Source: Oscillospiraceae bacterium
GTDB taxonomy: Bacteria > Bacillota > Clostridia > Oscillospirales > Oscillospiraceae
Assembly: GCA_902783035.1 (NCBI GenBank)
Contig: CACZPK010000141.1
Location: 1 to 38,663 of the forward strand
Length of the DNA stretch: 38,663 nt
Reading direction: 5' to 3'
The stretch's first letter is position 1. Every line of letters begins with the position of its first letter. The position numbers and the translations under genes were made by a program. A model generated the notes under the pieces. The model was not told the DNA's origin. It saw only the letters and a list, made by a program, of their open reading frames with translations, and searched no databases. Positions 16,327-23,916 of the stretch are shown here, one piece after another.

Positions 16327-17031
16327 GTGGCAAAGAAAGCCGCAACCACGCACATGAATCACGCGGAACGCCTCGCAGGTACGATCTTCTTTATCGTGTA
16401 CCTGCTGGTGATGCCGCTGCTGCTCGATAAGATTTTTTCGTTTGCGGAGGTCATGCTGGATACGTCGCTCGGCGCATCGCTGCGCTGTGCGCTGTACTAC
16501 TATGTCCTCTTCGCCGCCACCGTGCTGATCTTCCACAGCTTCATCGCCCTGACGACCACCAGGCTCTTCGATGGTCTCAACCGGTCGCTGGGTTCGCTGT
16601 TTTTGTCGCTGTTGGTTTTCTATGGAGCAAACGAACTTTTTTACCGCGTGCTGAACTTTTTCTTCGGCAGCCGCGTCAATCTCAATGACACCACCATCGC
16701 CGCGCAAGTCAGCGCGGCGCCGCGCACAACGGTGCTGATTGTCGTGTTTCTCGCGCCGTTTGTGGAAGAGGTGCTTTTCCGGGGGCTGGTGTTCGGCTGT
16801 GTCAAGGAAAAGAGCCGTGTCGTTGCCTATGCGCTCTCGGCGCTGCTGTTCGCATTTGCCTACGCGTGGACGTTTGCCGCCGCGCCGTGGAGCCTGAGCG
16901 GCGCATTGCTGCTGGCGCAGTACCTTGTGCCAGGGCTGGTGTTCGCGTGGGCATTTGACCGCTCGGGTACGCTTTGGACGTCCATAGCCCTGCATATCAT
17001 CGTCAACGCGCTGGCATTATATGTGATTTGA
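16327..17031 (+). CDS. CPBP (CAAX/Abi) family membrane protein
   Basis: A 234-residue integral membrane protein with several hydrophobic helices and the C-terminal CPBP/Abi metalloprotease region. The first motif (EEVLFRG) and the last His/Asn motif (ALHIIVNA) are intact. The middle FxxxH motif seems to read FAFAY, so a Tyr stands where the metal-binding His is expected; other alignments of this short stretch are possible. Members of this family cleave prenylated or membrane substrates, or act in bacteriocin immunity or as scaffolds. The start at GTG 16327 is chosen by its distance from AAGGAGG at 16313-16319. It is translationally close to mutS and about 100 bases before mutL, an uncommon place for such a gene. 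Its role is unknown. Confidence 0.8.
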   Translation: MAKKAATTHMNHAERLAGTIFFIVYLLVMPLLLDKIFSFAEVMLDTSLGASLRCALYYYVLFAATVLIFHSFIALTTTRLFDGLNRSLGSLFLSLLVFYGANELFYRVLNFFFGSRVNLNDTTIAAQVSAAPRTTVLIVVFLAPFVEEVLFRGLVFGCVKEKSRVVAYALSALLFAFAYAWTFAAAPWSLSGALLLAQYLVPGLVFAWAFDRSGTLWTSIALHIIVNALALYVI

Positions 17032-17134
17032 TGCCGGCATGCCATACGACGCCGTTTCGCCCGCCGCCGACGCGGCAATCGCGAAATGCGGCGCTGCCCG
17101 TTTGCAAAAGCGGACGGGCACGGAGGATTCTGTT

Positions 17135-19135
17135 ATGTCGAATTTAAACTTGACGCCCCATATCCGGCAGCTGTCTCCCCATGTCGCCGACCTGATTGCC
17201 GCGGGCGAGGTGGTCGAACGCCCCGCCAGCGTTGCCAAGGAATTGCTGGAAAACGCCATCGACGCGGGTGCAACCGCCGTCACGATCGAGATTCAGGACG
17301 GCGGCATGACCTATCTGCGCGTCAGCGACGACGGCTGCGGCATTGCCCCTGGGGAACTGCCCACGGCTTTTCTGCGCCATGCCACGAGCAAGCTGCGCAC
17401 AGCAGAGGATCTGGCGGCCATCGGCACGCTTGGTTTCCGCGGTGAGGCGCTGGCGGCGATCTCGTCCGTCTCGCGGCTCGATATTTTCACGCGTCTGCGC
17501 GGTGCGGACAGCGGCGCGACGCTGCATCTGGAGGGCGGCGTTCCCGGAGAGGTGCAGGACGCAGGCTGTCCGGAGGGTACGAGCGTTATTGTGCGCGACC
17601 TCTTTTACAACACGCCCGCCCGTCTCAAATTCATGAAACGCGACAGCGCCGAGGCGACCGCCATTTCCGGTCTCGTCGAACATCTTGCGCTCTCGCACCC
17701 CAATATTTCGTTCAAGCTGTTGAAGGACGGCAGCGAAACGCTCCATACGCCCGGCGACGGATCGCTCAAGTCTGCGATCTACGCAGCGCTGGGGCGGGAA
17801 TTCACCCTTTCGCTGGTCGATGTGAAGAGCCGCGACGATGATCTGGCTGTGGACGGTTTTGTGACCCGTCCGCTCAATGGGCGCGGCACCCGCGCCATGC
17901 AGACCTTCTTTGTCAACGGCCGTCTGGTTAAGTCGCAGCTGCTCACCGCCGCGTTGGAGGAGGCTTACGCCAATCGCATCATGAAAGGCCGTTTTCCCGG
18001 TTGTGTATTGTGCGTGACCCTGCCGTTCGACATGGTTGACGTCAACGTGCATCCGGCAAAGACCATCGTCAAGTTTGTCAACGACAAGCAGGTATTTGAT
18101 CTCGTCTACCACGGTGCTGCGGATGCCCTAGACCGCGAGGCAAAGCCGCAGAGTACCGCACCCGCCCCGGCAAAGCCGGTACAGGCCCCGCGCGACGGTT
18201 TCTATCAGAACATGACCGCTGCACAGTTCCGCTCCGCACAGGCCAAGGCCGCCCCCGCGGCAAAGCCGCCTGTCAGCGCCGCACAGTCTGTCGCCCCGAA
18301 GGCGCGCGAGGACGCTCAACCGCCCGTGTTCCGCACAAGCGTCCCTGCCGTCAGTCTTGGCGAGCTGGGCGGCAAAATGCGTGTGTCGGACGTTGTGCGC
18401 CATGCGCCCGTCGACGCGGTTCCCGCACCTGCGGCAGTCAAGGCGTCTCCCGCTCCCCTGCCGCAGAGCGCGTCCGAAACGGTGTCAGAGGTCGAACCGG
18501 CGAAAAAAAACGTGAGTGTTCCCGAGCAGGAGCCGGAGCAGGTCACGCTCACGCCCGAGGCGACGACGCCGTGGCGCATCGCGGGCGAGGTGCTGGATAC
18601 CTACATCGTCTGTGAGGACGCGGACAAAAATGTCTGGCTGATCGACAAGCACGCCGCGCATGAGCGTATGAACTTCGACCGTTTCAAGGCACAAAACGAG
18701 CCCATCATGTCGCAGGCGCTGCTCACCCCGCTGGTGGCACAGCTCGGCGCGGCGGAGTACACCGCTCTCGCAGAGCGCTTTGACACGCTGCGGGAGTATG
18801 GTTTTGACTGTGAGGATTTCGGCGGAAATGCCGTGTTGATCCGCTCTGTTCCCGCCGACGTCGGCGAAGGCGAGGCCGTGGCGGCGCTGGAAGAAATCGC
18901 GGGCAAGCTGGCGGACGGACGGCACGCCGATCCCGCCGGTGCGCGCGACGCATTGCTGGCAACGCTTGCCTGCAAAGCGGCGATCAAGGGCGGCTGGAAG
19001 AGCGACGAGCGCGAATTGCGCGTTCTGGTGGACAAGGTACAAAGCGGAGAAATCGAATACTGCCCGCACGGCAGGCCCGTCAAGGTCAGGCTGACGCAGC
19101 GGGAGATCGAAAAAATGTTCAAGCGGATCGTATAA
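17135..19135 (+). CDS. mutL: DNA mismatch repair protein MutL
   Basis: A 666-residue MutL. The GHKL ATPase motifs are ENAIDAGA, DDGCGI, and GTLGFRGEALAAI with ATSKL. The region 18130-18550 encodes a long Ala/Pro/Val-rich linker of low complexity. The C-terminal dimerisation and endonuclease domain keeps DKHAAHERMNFD, a variant of the DQHAxxExxxxE metal motif with Gln to Lys and the last Glu to Asp. ACKAAIKGG and CPHGRP, the other metal-site motifs of endonuclease-active MutL, are present. It would nick the daughter strand after MutS recognition. The start ATG 17135 has GGAGG eight bases upstream and matches the family N-terminus; the frame is open to 17039, but that part has no family similarity. 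Confidence 0.96.
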   Translation: MSNLNLTPHIRQLSPHVADLIAAGEVVERPASVAKELLENAIDAGATAVTIEIQDGGMTYLRVSDDGCGIAPGELPTAFLRHATSKLRTAEDLAAIGTLGFRGEALAAISSVSRLDIFTRLRGADSGATLHLEGGVPGEVQDAGCPEGTSVIVRDLFYNTPARLKFMKRDSAEATAISGLVEHLALSHPNISFKLLKDGSETLHTPGDGSLKSAIYAALGREFTLSLVDVKSRDDDLAVDGFVTRPLNGRGTRAMQTFFVNGRLVKSQLLTAALEEAYANRIMKGRFPGCVLCVTLPFDMVDVNVHPAKTIVKFVNDKQVFDLVYHGAADALDREAKPQSTAPAPAKPVQAPRDGFYQNMTAAQFRSAQAKAAPAAKPPVSAAQSVAPKAREDAQPPVFRTSVPAVSLGELGGKMRVSDVVRHAPVDAVPAPAAVKASPAPLPQSASETVSEVEPAKKNVSVPEQEPEQVTLTPEATTPWRIAGEVLDTYIVCEDADKNVWLIDKHAAHERMNFDRFKAQNEPIMSQALLTPLVAQLGAAEYTALAERFDTLREYGFDCEDFGGNAVLIRSVPADVGEGEAVAALEEIAGKLADGRHADPAGARDALLATLACKAAIKGGWKSDERELRVLVDKVQSGEIEYCPHGRPVKVRLTQREIEKMFKRIV

Positions 19136-19161
19136 AGCCCGTTTGACGCAGGAGGTTTATG

Positions 19162-19356
19162 ATGACGCGTAAAGAAAAACGTTTTGTCATTCACACCGAG
19201 ACCATGGGGCTCGGCGGCGTAAACATTCTCATGGACAAGGTAACGGGTGTGCATTATCTCTTCTATTTCAACGGTTCTGCCGGCGGGTTGACGGTACTGC
19301 TGGACAGGGACGGCAAGCCGGTCATCCAGCCCGTTGCGGACGAAGATGGCGAATAG
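19162..19356 (+). CDS. Small DUF6440-like protein
   Basis: A 64-residue protein resembling the small DUF6440 family, in which the GLGG...I-x-D-K-x-TGV-x-YLF and GGLTVLLDRDGKP blocks are characteristic. It has no signal peptide or membrane segment and its function is unknown. Two ATG codons lie in tandem at 19159 and 19162. The second is six bases from GGAGG and is preferred; the first is only three bases away. Its last 11 bases overlap the start of miaA, so it may couple mutL-side transcription and translation to miaA. Confidence 0.72.
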   Translation: MTRKEKRFVIHTETMGLGGVNILMDKVTGVHYLFYFNGSAGGLTVLLDRDGKPVIQPVADEDGE

Positions 19357-20290
19357 GCTCATCTGTGTCGTCGGCCCTACTGCCTGCGGCAAGACCAGAA
19401 TGGGCGTCCTGCTCGCGCAGCGCTATGACGGCGAGGTCGTCTCCTGCGACTCCATGCAGCTCTACCGCGGCATGGTCATCGGCACCGCCGCGCCGACGCC
19501 GGAGGAAACCGAGGGCGTTCCACATCACATGGTCGGCGTTGCCGATCCGGCGCAGCCGTATTCCGTCGCGCGCTACGTTGCGGACGCGAGCCAATGCGTG
19601 GACGATATCCTCGCGCGTGGAAAGCAGCCCATCATCGTCGGCGGTACCGGTTTGTATCTCGACGCGCTGCTGGCGGGACACGATTTCGCCGCGGGACAGT
19701 TCGGCGGCGTGATCCGGCAGGAGCTGGAGGCACGTCTTGCCGCGGAGGGTGCGGATGCGCTGCTGTGTGAGCTGCGCGGCATTGATCCCGAGCGTGCCGC
19801 ACAGCTGAACCCCAACGATGCCAAGCGCATTGTCCGCGCGCTGGAGATTTTTTACGAAACCGGCAAAACGATGACCGCGCATGACCGCGAGACGCAAAGC
19901 ATCCCGCCGCGCTATGCGTCGGTGCGCCTCGGTTTTGCCTTTGCTGATCGCACCGACATGAAGGCGCTGATCGACCGCCGCGTGGACGAAATGGTGGCGC
20001 AGGGGCTTTTTGACGAGGTGCGCGCCCTGCTCGACGCGGGCGTGCCGCGCACATCCACCGCCCTGCAGGCGATCGGTTACAAGGAGTGTCTGGCCTGTCT
20101 GGACGGCAAAGCGACACAGGAGGACGCCGTCGCGGAAATCAAGCTCCGCTCACGGCAGTACGCCAAGCGCCAGCTCACCTGGCTGCGGCGCAGTCCGGAC
20201 GTCCACTGGTATCTCTGGAAACAAACACGGGATTTCCGGGCGGCTCTCGCTTTTTCGACAGAAATCCTCGCCCGATATGGCGTATCCTGA
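19346..20290 (+). CDS. miaA: tRNA dimethylallyltransferase MiaA
   Basis: A 314-residue enzyme that transfers dimethylallyl from DMAPP to adenosine 37 of tRNAs reading UNN codons; MiaB then adds the methylthio group. The P-loop GPTACGKT is at residues 10-17. DSMQLYRGM carries the catalytic Asp, and GVPHHMVG and IIVGGTGLYLDALL are standard family blocks. The ATG at 19346 is preferred over a TTG at 19334 because the family N-terminus begins MxxxLIxxxGPTA. Translation starts inside the DUF6440 gene (11-base overlap, ATGGCGAATAG), so expression is probably coupled. It is followed directly by hfq, a conserved pairing in many bacteria. Confidence 0.96.
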   Translation: MANRLICVVGPTACGKTRMGVLLAQRYDGEVVSCDSMQLYRGMVIGTAAPTPEETEGVPHHMVGVADPAQPYSVARYVADASQCVDDILARGKQPIIVGGTGLYLDALLAGHDFAAGQFGGVIRQELEARLAAEGADALLCELRGIDPERAAQLNPNDAKRIVRALEIFYETGKTMTAHDRETQSIPPRYASVRLGFAFADRTDMKALIDRRVDEMVAQGLFDEVRALLDAGVPRTSTALQAIGYKECLACLDGKATQEDAVAEIKLRSRQYAKRQLTWLRRSPDVHWYLWKQTRDFRAALAFSTEILARYGVS

Positions 20291-20297
20291 CTGACAG

Positions 20298-20314
20298 GCG
20301 GACAAGCTGTCCGC
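20298..20314 (+). promoter_or_regulatory. Short hairpin in front of hfq
   Basis: GCGGACA / TGTCCGC are perfect 7-base arms around AGC, between the miaA stop and the hfq ribosome site (AAAGGA). No U-tract follows. It might affect hfq translation, or Hfq binding to its own message; this is only a possibility. Confidence 0.3.
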
Positions 20315-20338
20315 AAGAAAGAAAGGACGGATACGTAC

Positions 20339-20575
20339 ATGAAAAAGAACACAAATTTACAGGATGCATTTCTCACCAAAGCGCGCCAGCAGGGCGTGTC
20401 GCTGACGGTTTTTCTCGTCAACGGTTTTCAGATGCGCGGCACCGTGCGGGGTTTCGATCCCTTTGTCGTCATGCTGGAGAGCGAAGGCCGGCAGCAGATG
20501 CTCTACAAGCACGCGATCTCGACCATCGCGCCCGCGCAGAACATCGACCTGCGCGAGTGCGTACCGGAGGAGTGA
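20339..20575 (+). CDS. hfq: RNA chaperone Hfq
   Basis: A 78-residue Sm-like protein that forms hexamers and binds small RNAs and A-rich mRNA. The Sm1 motif covers VSLTVFLVNGFQMRGTVRGF and the Sm2 motif is MLYKHAISTI, in which YKHA corresponds to the classical YKHA of bacterial Hfq. The N-terminus (NLQDAFL) also matches the family, and the acidic tail is short, as in Gram-positive Hfq. An AAAGGA ribosome site precedes the ATG. It follows miaA by 48 bases, and a membrane-fusion-like gene follows after 29 bases. Confidence 0.96.
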   Translation: MKKNTNLQDAFLTKARQQGVSLTVFLVNGFQMRGTVRGFDPFVVMLESEGRQQMLYKHAISTIAPAQNIDLRECVPEE

Positions 20576-20604
20576 GCATCCCGTACCGGAAAGGTACATC
20601 GCCT

Positions 20605-21834
20605 ATGAAAAACAGCTCGCTGACCACAAAGCTCATCATGTTCTTCATATTCTCCGCTGTTGTGGCGTACTTCGGTTTTCAGTCGTGGATCTACTTCACG
20701 CGCCCGGATTTGACAACGCCCGTGTATACCTACTGTGCTGAGCACACGTTGACGCTGGGCGGTTACGTCGTGCGCGACGAGGAGGTCATTGACTGCACCG
20801 ATCCGCTGGTGGAGCTGGTGCGTGCCGAGGGCGAACGCGTGGGGAAAGGCCGAAAACTCGCCACGGTGTACCAGAACGCCTCCGCGCTGGAAGCGGCGCA
20901 AACGGTCACAACGCTGCACGCACAGCTGGAACAGCTGGAATATGCGCAGAGCGCCGCGCGCGACACCGAAACGGCGCTGCGTCTCGACAGCGAGATTGAA
21001 AGTGACATCGTCACGCTGCGCGCCTCTTATGCCGCCGGAAATTACGATATGCTGGAGGCAAATGCCTCCGCCCTCAAGACCACCGTGCTGCGGCGTGAGT
21101 TTGCCTATCGCGGCGGCGCCGATCTCAACGAACGCATCGAAGAGCTGCAATCGCAGATCCGCAGCGCAAGCAGCGCGGTTGGCAGTGCGGCGCGGGTGAT
21201 CGCCGCGCCGTTTGCAGGCACCTACTCCGCCGTTGCCGACGGCTGGGAGGGCGTATTGACGCCGGAAGCGCTCGACACGCTGACGCCAGACGCCTTTGCC
21301 CGCCTGACTCCCGCCGTGGTAAACAGCACCGTGGGCAAGCTTGTGCGCGGCGAGAACTGGTACTACGCCGCACTGGTCGACGATGCCGAGGCCGCGCTCA
21401 TCGGCGAAGGCAAAAACTACAAGCTGGCAATTTCCGGCGTGGATACGTCGCTGCCCGTGCGCGTCCGTTCCATCAGCGCTTCGCAGAACGGCCGATGTCT
21501 GCTGGTACTCGCCGGCGACCGCTATCTCTCCTCGGTCACAATGCTGCGCGATCAGAACGCCGAGCTGATTCTGGAAAGCCACACCGGCCTGCGCGTTCCC
21601 AAGAACGCACTGCGCATCGGGGAAAACGGCACGACCGGTGTTTACTGCCGCATCGGCCTGCAATCCTATTTCAAGCCGGTGGAGATCATCTATCAGGGCG
21701 AAGATTACTGTCTTGTCAAGCCCGGCGCCATTGACGCCGTACGCGACAGCGATCTGGTTTTCTATACGCTGCGTGCCGGAGACGAGGTAATCGTCTCGGC
21801 GGAGGATTTGTATAACGGCAAGGTCATCGGCTGA
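20605..21834 (+). CDS. HlyD-like membrane-anchored protein of the sepF cluster
   Basis: A 409-residue protein with a short cytoplasmic N-terminus, one membrane helix (about residues 9-27, LIMFFIFSAVVAYFGF) and a large extracytoplasmic part. The layout resembles HlyD/membrane-fusion proteins: a half lipoyl-like strand set (GGYVVRDEEVI, EGERVGKGRKLATVY), a helical hairpin likely to form a coiled coil (residues ~95-200, many Ala/Glu/Leu), and C-terminal beta segments (LRVPKNALRIGENGTTGVY, AGDEVIVSAEDLYNGKVI). No ABC transporter or outer partner is adjacent. It starts at ATG 20605; the frame is open upstream through hfq and miaA, but only as a shadow. Its place between hfq and yggS-sepF-divIVA suggests a role at the cell envelope or division site rather than drug efflux. 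That role is inferred from position only. Confidence 0.75.
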   Translation: MKNSSLTTKLIMFFIFSAVVAYFGFQSWIYFTRPDLTTPVYTYCAEHTLTLGGYVVRDEEVIDCTDPLVELVRAEGERVGKGRKLATVYQNASALEAAQTVTTLHAQLEQLEYAQSAARDTETALRLDSEIESDIVTLRASYAAGNYDMLEANASALKTTVLRREFAYRGGADLNERIEELQSQIRSASSAVGSAARVIAAPFAGTYSAVADGWEGVLTPEALDTLTPDAFARLTPAVVNSTVGKLVRGENWYYAALVDDAEAALIGEGKNYKLAISGVDTSLPVRVRSISASQNGRCLLVLAGDRYLSSVTMLRDQNAELILESHTGLRVPKNALRIGENGTTGVYCRIGLQSYFKPVEIIYQGEDYCLVKPGAIDAVRDSDLVFYTLRAGDEVIVSAEDLYNGKVIG

Positions 21835-21896
21835 CACTGTGCCGGCCATGCGAAAATATTTGCACAGAACACAGAAAACGGGAGGCTTTCATTGCT

Positions 21897-22598
21897 ATGT
21901 CAATTGCTGAAAACATCGAACAGGTACGCGCCAACATCGTGCGCGCCGCACAGGAAGCGGGCCGGGACCCGTCGGAGATCATGCTGGTGGGCGCCAGCAA
22001 AATGAACGACGCCGCGGCGTGCCGCAGCGCGATCGCCGCGGGCATCGACGCGCTGGGCGAAAACCGCGTGCAGGAGATGACACAGAAACTGGCGGAAAAT
22101 GCCTACGACGGCGCGCCGCTGCATTTCATCGGTCACCTGCAGCGCAACAAGGTCAAGCAGGTCGTCGGCAAGGTGGATCTGATCGAGTCCGTCGGCTCGG
22201 CGGAGCTGCTGGACGACATTGACGCGCGCGCAGAAAAGCTGGGGATCGTCCAGGATATTCTGCTGGAAGTGAATATCGGCGGCGAGGAGGCAAAAAGCGG
22301 CTTTGCGCCCGCAGATGTACCCGCGGCGGCGGAACGTGCGCGCGCGATGGAGCATGTCCGTCTGCGTGGTCTGATGTGCATACCACCCGTTGCGGAAGAA
22401 CCGCATGGCAGCATACCATATTTTGAAAAAGTTCGCGCCATTTATGTTGACATCAACGAGAAGTTGTATCATAATAGACTTGATATGTTGTCGATGGGTA
22501 TGAGCGGCGACTACGAAGACGCCGTCCGCTGCGGCGCGACCATGGTGCGCGTCGGCACGGCGATTTTCGGCAAACGGAATTATGATCAGGCTACATGA
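21897..22598 (+). CDS. yggS: PLP homeostasis protein YggS/YlmE family
   Basis: A 233-residue single-domain alanine-racemase-fold protein that binds pyridoxal 5'-phosphate without known catalysis and controls PLP and amino-acid homeostasis. Family blocks are LVGASKMND with the PLP Lys, GENRVQE, HFIGHLQRNKVK, the central EVNIGGEEAKSGF, and C-terminal MSMGMSGDYEDAVRCGATMVRVGTAIFG. The gene starts at ATG 21897 with GGGAGG 11 bases upstream, a rather long spacing. In Gram-positive bacteria this gene (ylmE) sits directly ahead of sepF, as here; ylmD, ylmG and ylmH of the usual cluster are not present nearby. Confidence 0.95.
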   Translation: MSIAENIEQVRANIVRAAQEAGRDPSEIMLVGASKMNDAAACRSAIAAGIDALGENRVQEMTQKLAENAYDGAPLHFIGHLQRNKVKQVVGKVDLIESVGSAELLDDIDARAEKLGIVQDILLEVNIGGEEAKSGFAPADVPAAAERARAMEHVRLRGLMCIPPVAEEPHGSIPYFEKVRAIYVDINEKLYHNRLDMLSMGMSGDYEDAVRCGATMVRVGTAIFGKRNYDQAT

Positions 22599-22614
22599 AA
22601 GAAGGGCTGTCAGC

Positions 22615-23082
22615 ATGGGCATTTTTGATGATCTGAAAAAGTGGGCGCATCCCTACGACGATGAGGACGAGGGATACGAGGAGGAATTCCCCGACCTGCG
22701 TGACCGCGGCGATACCGGCGCTTTTGCCGAACGCGGCGGCAGCGGCGTTTCCCGCGCGCGCGGCGAAGAGGATCGGCACAACAAGGTTGTGAATATCCAC
22801 GCCACGACGCAGCTCAAGGTCGTGCTCGTCAAGCCCGAACGCTTTGAAAACGCCTCCGAAATTGCCGACCACCTCAAGGAAAAGCGCACCGTGGTCGTCA
22901 ATCTGGAATCGACGAACAAGGACATTGCGCGCCGTTTGATCGATTTTCTCTCCGGCGTGGCTTATGCGGGTGAGGGCAAGATCAAGCGCGTCGCCGCCAA
23001 CACCTACATCATCACGCCGTATCATGTGGACATCATGGGCGACCTGATCGACGAGCTGGAAAGCTCCGGTCTGTATTTGTAA
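22615..23082 (+). CDS. sepF: Cell division protein SepF
   Basis: A 155-residue SepF, the FtsZ-binding membrane anchor of the Gram-positive divisome. The N-terminal amphipathic membrane-targeting helix is MGIFDDLKKWAH. An acidic, disordered linker (DDEDEGYEEEFPDL) follows, and the C-terminal SepF domain runs from VVNIHATTQLKVVLVKPERFE to TYIITPYHVDIMG, with VVVNLESTNKDIARRLIDFLSG in the middle. Start ATG 22615 is chosen because the targeting helix must be N-terminal; the frame is open 11 codons further upstream. It lies 16 bases behind yggS and 13 before divIVA. Confidence 0.96.
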   Translation: MGIFDDLKKWAHPYDDEDEGYEEEFPDLRDRGDTGAFAERGGSGVSRARGEEDRHNKVVNIHATTQLKVVLVKPERFENASEIADHLKEKRTVVVNLESTNKDIARRLIDFLSGVAYAGEGKIKRVAANTYIITPYHVDIMGDLIDELESSGLYL

Positions 23083-23095
23083 GGGGGATATCTCT

Positions 23096-23866
23096 ATGCT
23101 GACACCACAGGAGGTTGCTGATCACGCATTCGCGAAGTCCGCGTTCGGTGGTTACAACATGACGATGGTGGATGAATTCCTCGATGAGCTGACCGATGAT
23201 TATACGGCGCTTTTCAAGGAAAACACCGCGCTGAAAGCGAAAATGAAGGTGCTCGTCGACAAGGTGGAGGAGTACCGTGCCACGGAGGACTCTATGCGCG
23301 CGGCACTGCTCTCCGCACAGAAGATGGCGAGCAACATGGTCTCTGAGGCAGAGGAAAAGAAAGAGACCATGCTGGCCGACGCCGAAATGGAGGCGCGTGC
23401 CCGCATCGGCGCCCTGCACGACGAGATCGTGTTTGAGCAAAAGCGTCTCAATGCCGTCAAAGCGCAGACAAAGGAGTTTGTCGCCAAGGCCCGCGCGGTT
23501 TGTGAAGAACAGCTCCGCGCGCTGGAAAAGATTCCCGATTTGACGCCGGAAGCGCTGGAGCAGACGACGCATGAGGCAAAGGCAGAGCGCGACGCAGCAG
23601 CAGACGTCGCTGCGCTGAGCGAGAAGATCCTCGCCTCCTATGATCGCGTGAGCGAGAAAGAGAATGGCGATGCGACGACCGTTTTCCCCGCAGCGACGGA
23701 CGCAACGATCGCCTTCCCGACGGCGAAAGCGGCGAAGGCGCCCGCTGTCGAACCGAAAGCAGACAGCGCGGCGGATGCGCTTGCCGATACGGCGACGCGT
23801 CCGATCAAGCTCGCCGACCTGAAGTTCGGCCGCAACTACCGCGCCGGCGAAGAAAACGAAGAGTAA
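23096..23866 (+). CDS. divIVA: DivIVA-family septum/pole-site protein
   Basis: A 256-residue DivIVA-type coiled-coil protein. The conserved lipid-binding N-terminus is MLTPQEVADHAFAKSAFGGYN, where the FGGYN turn is typical. Long coiled-coil helices run from about residue 30 to 200 with regular Ala/Glu/Lys heptads (ENTALKAKMKVLVDKVEEY). The tail is Ala/Pro-rich, contains two similar ATxxFP segments, and ends in RPIKLADLKFGRNYRAGEENEE-like sequence that may be a binding peptide. Such proteins mark negatively curved membrane at septa and poles and recruit Min, sporulation or wall-synthesis factors. It is the last gene before a perfect-stem terminator. Confidence 0.94.
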   Translation: MLTPQEVADHAFAKSAFGGYNMTMVDEFLDELTDDYTALFKENTALKAKMKVLVDKVEEYRATEDSMRAALLSAQKMASNMVSEAEEKKETMLADAEMEARARIGALHDEIVFEQKRLNAVKAQTKEFVAKARAVCEEQLRALEKIPDLTPEALEQTTHEAKAERDAAADVAALSEKILASYDRVSEKENGDATTVFPAATDATIAFPTAKAAKAPAVEPKADSAADALADTATRPIKLADLKFGRNYRAGEENEE

Positions 23867-23869
23867 GCA

Positions 23870-23897
23870 AAAAAGCGGCGCAATTGCGCCGCTTTTT
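23870..23897 (+). terminator. Strong terminator after divIVA
   Basis: AAAAAGCGGCGC and GCGCCGCTTTTT form a perfect 12-bp stem around AATT, with the T-run in the descending arm and after it. It ends the long miaB-to-divIVA run. Confidence 0.93.
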
Positions 23898-23916
23898 CCC
23901 GTTTTGAGGTATCGTT

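Noticed and set aside
17039-17134. N-terminal extension of mutL by 32 codons
   Set aside because: No family similarity, and the ATG at 17135 has a well-placed GGAGG; the extension is untranslated spacer.
20583-20597. GTACC-GGAAA-GGTAC hairpin and the repeated GTACCGGA near the hfq stop
   Set aside because: Only five base pairs, and the repeat is very short; not strong enough to call a regulatory element.
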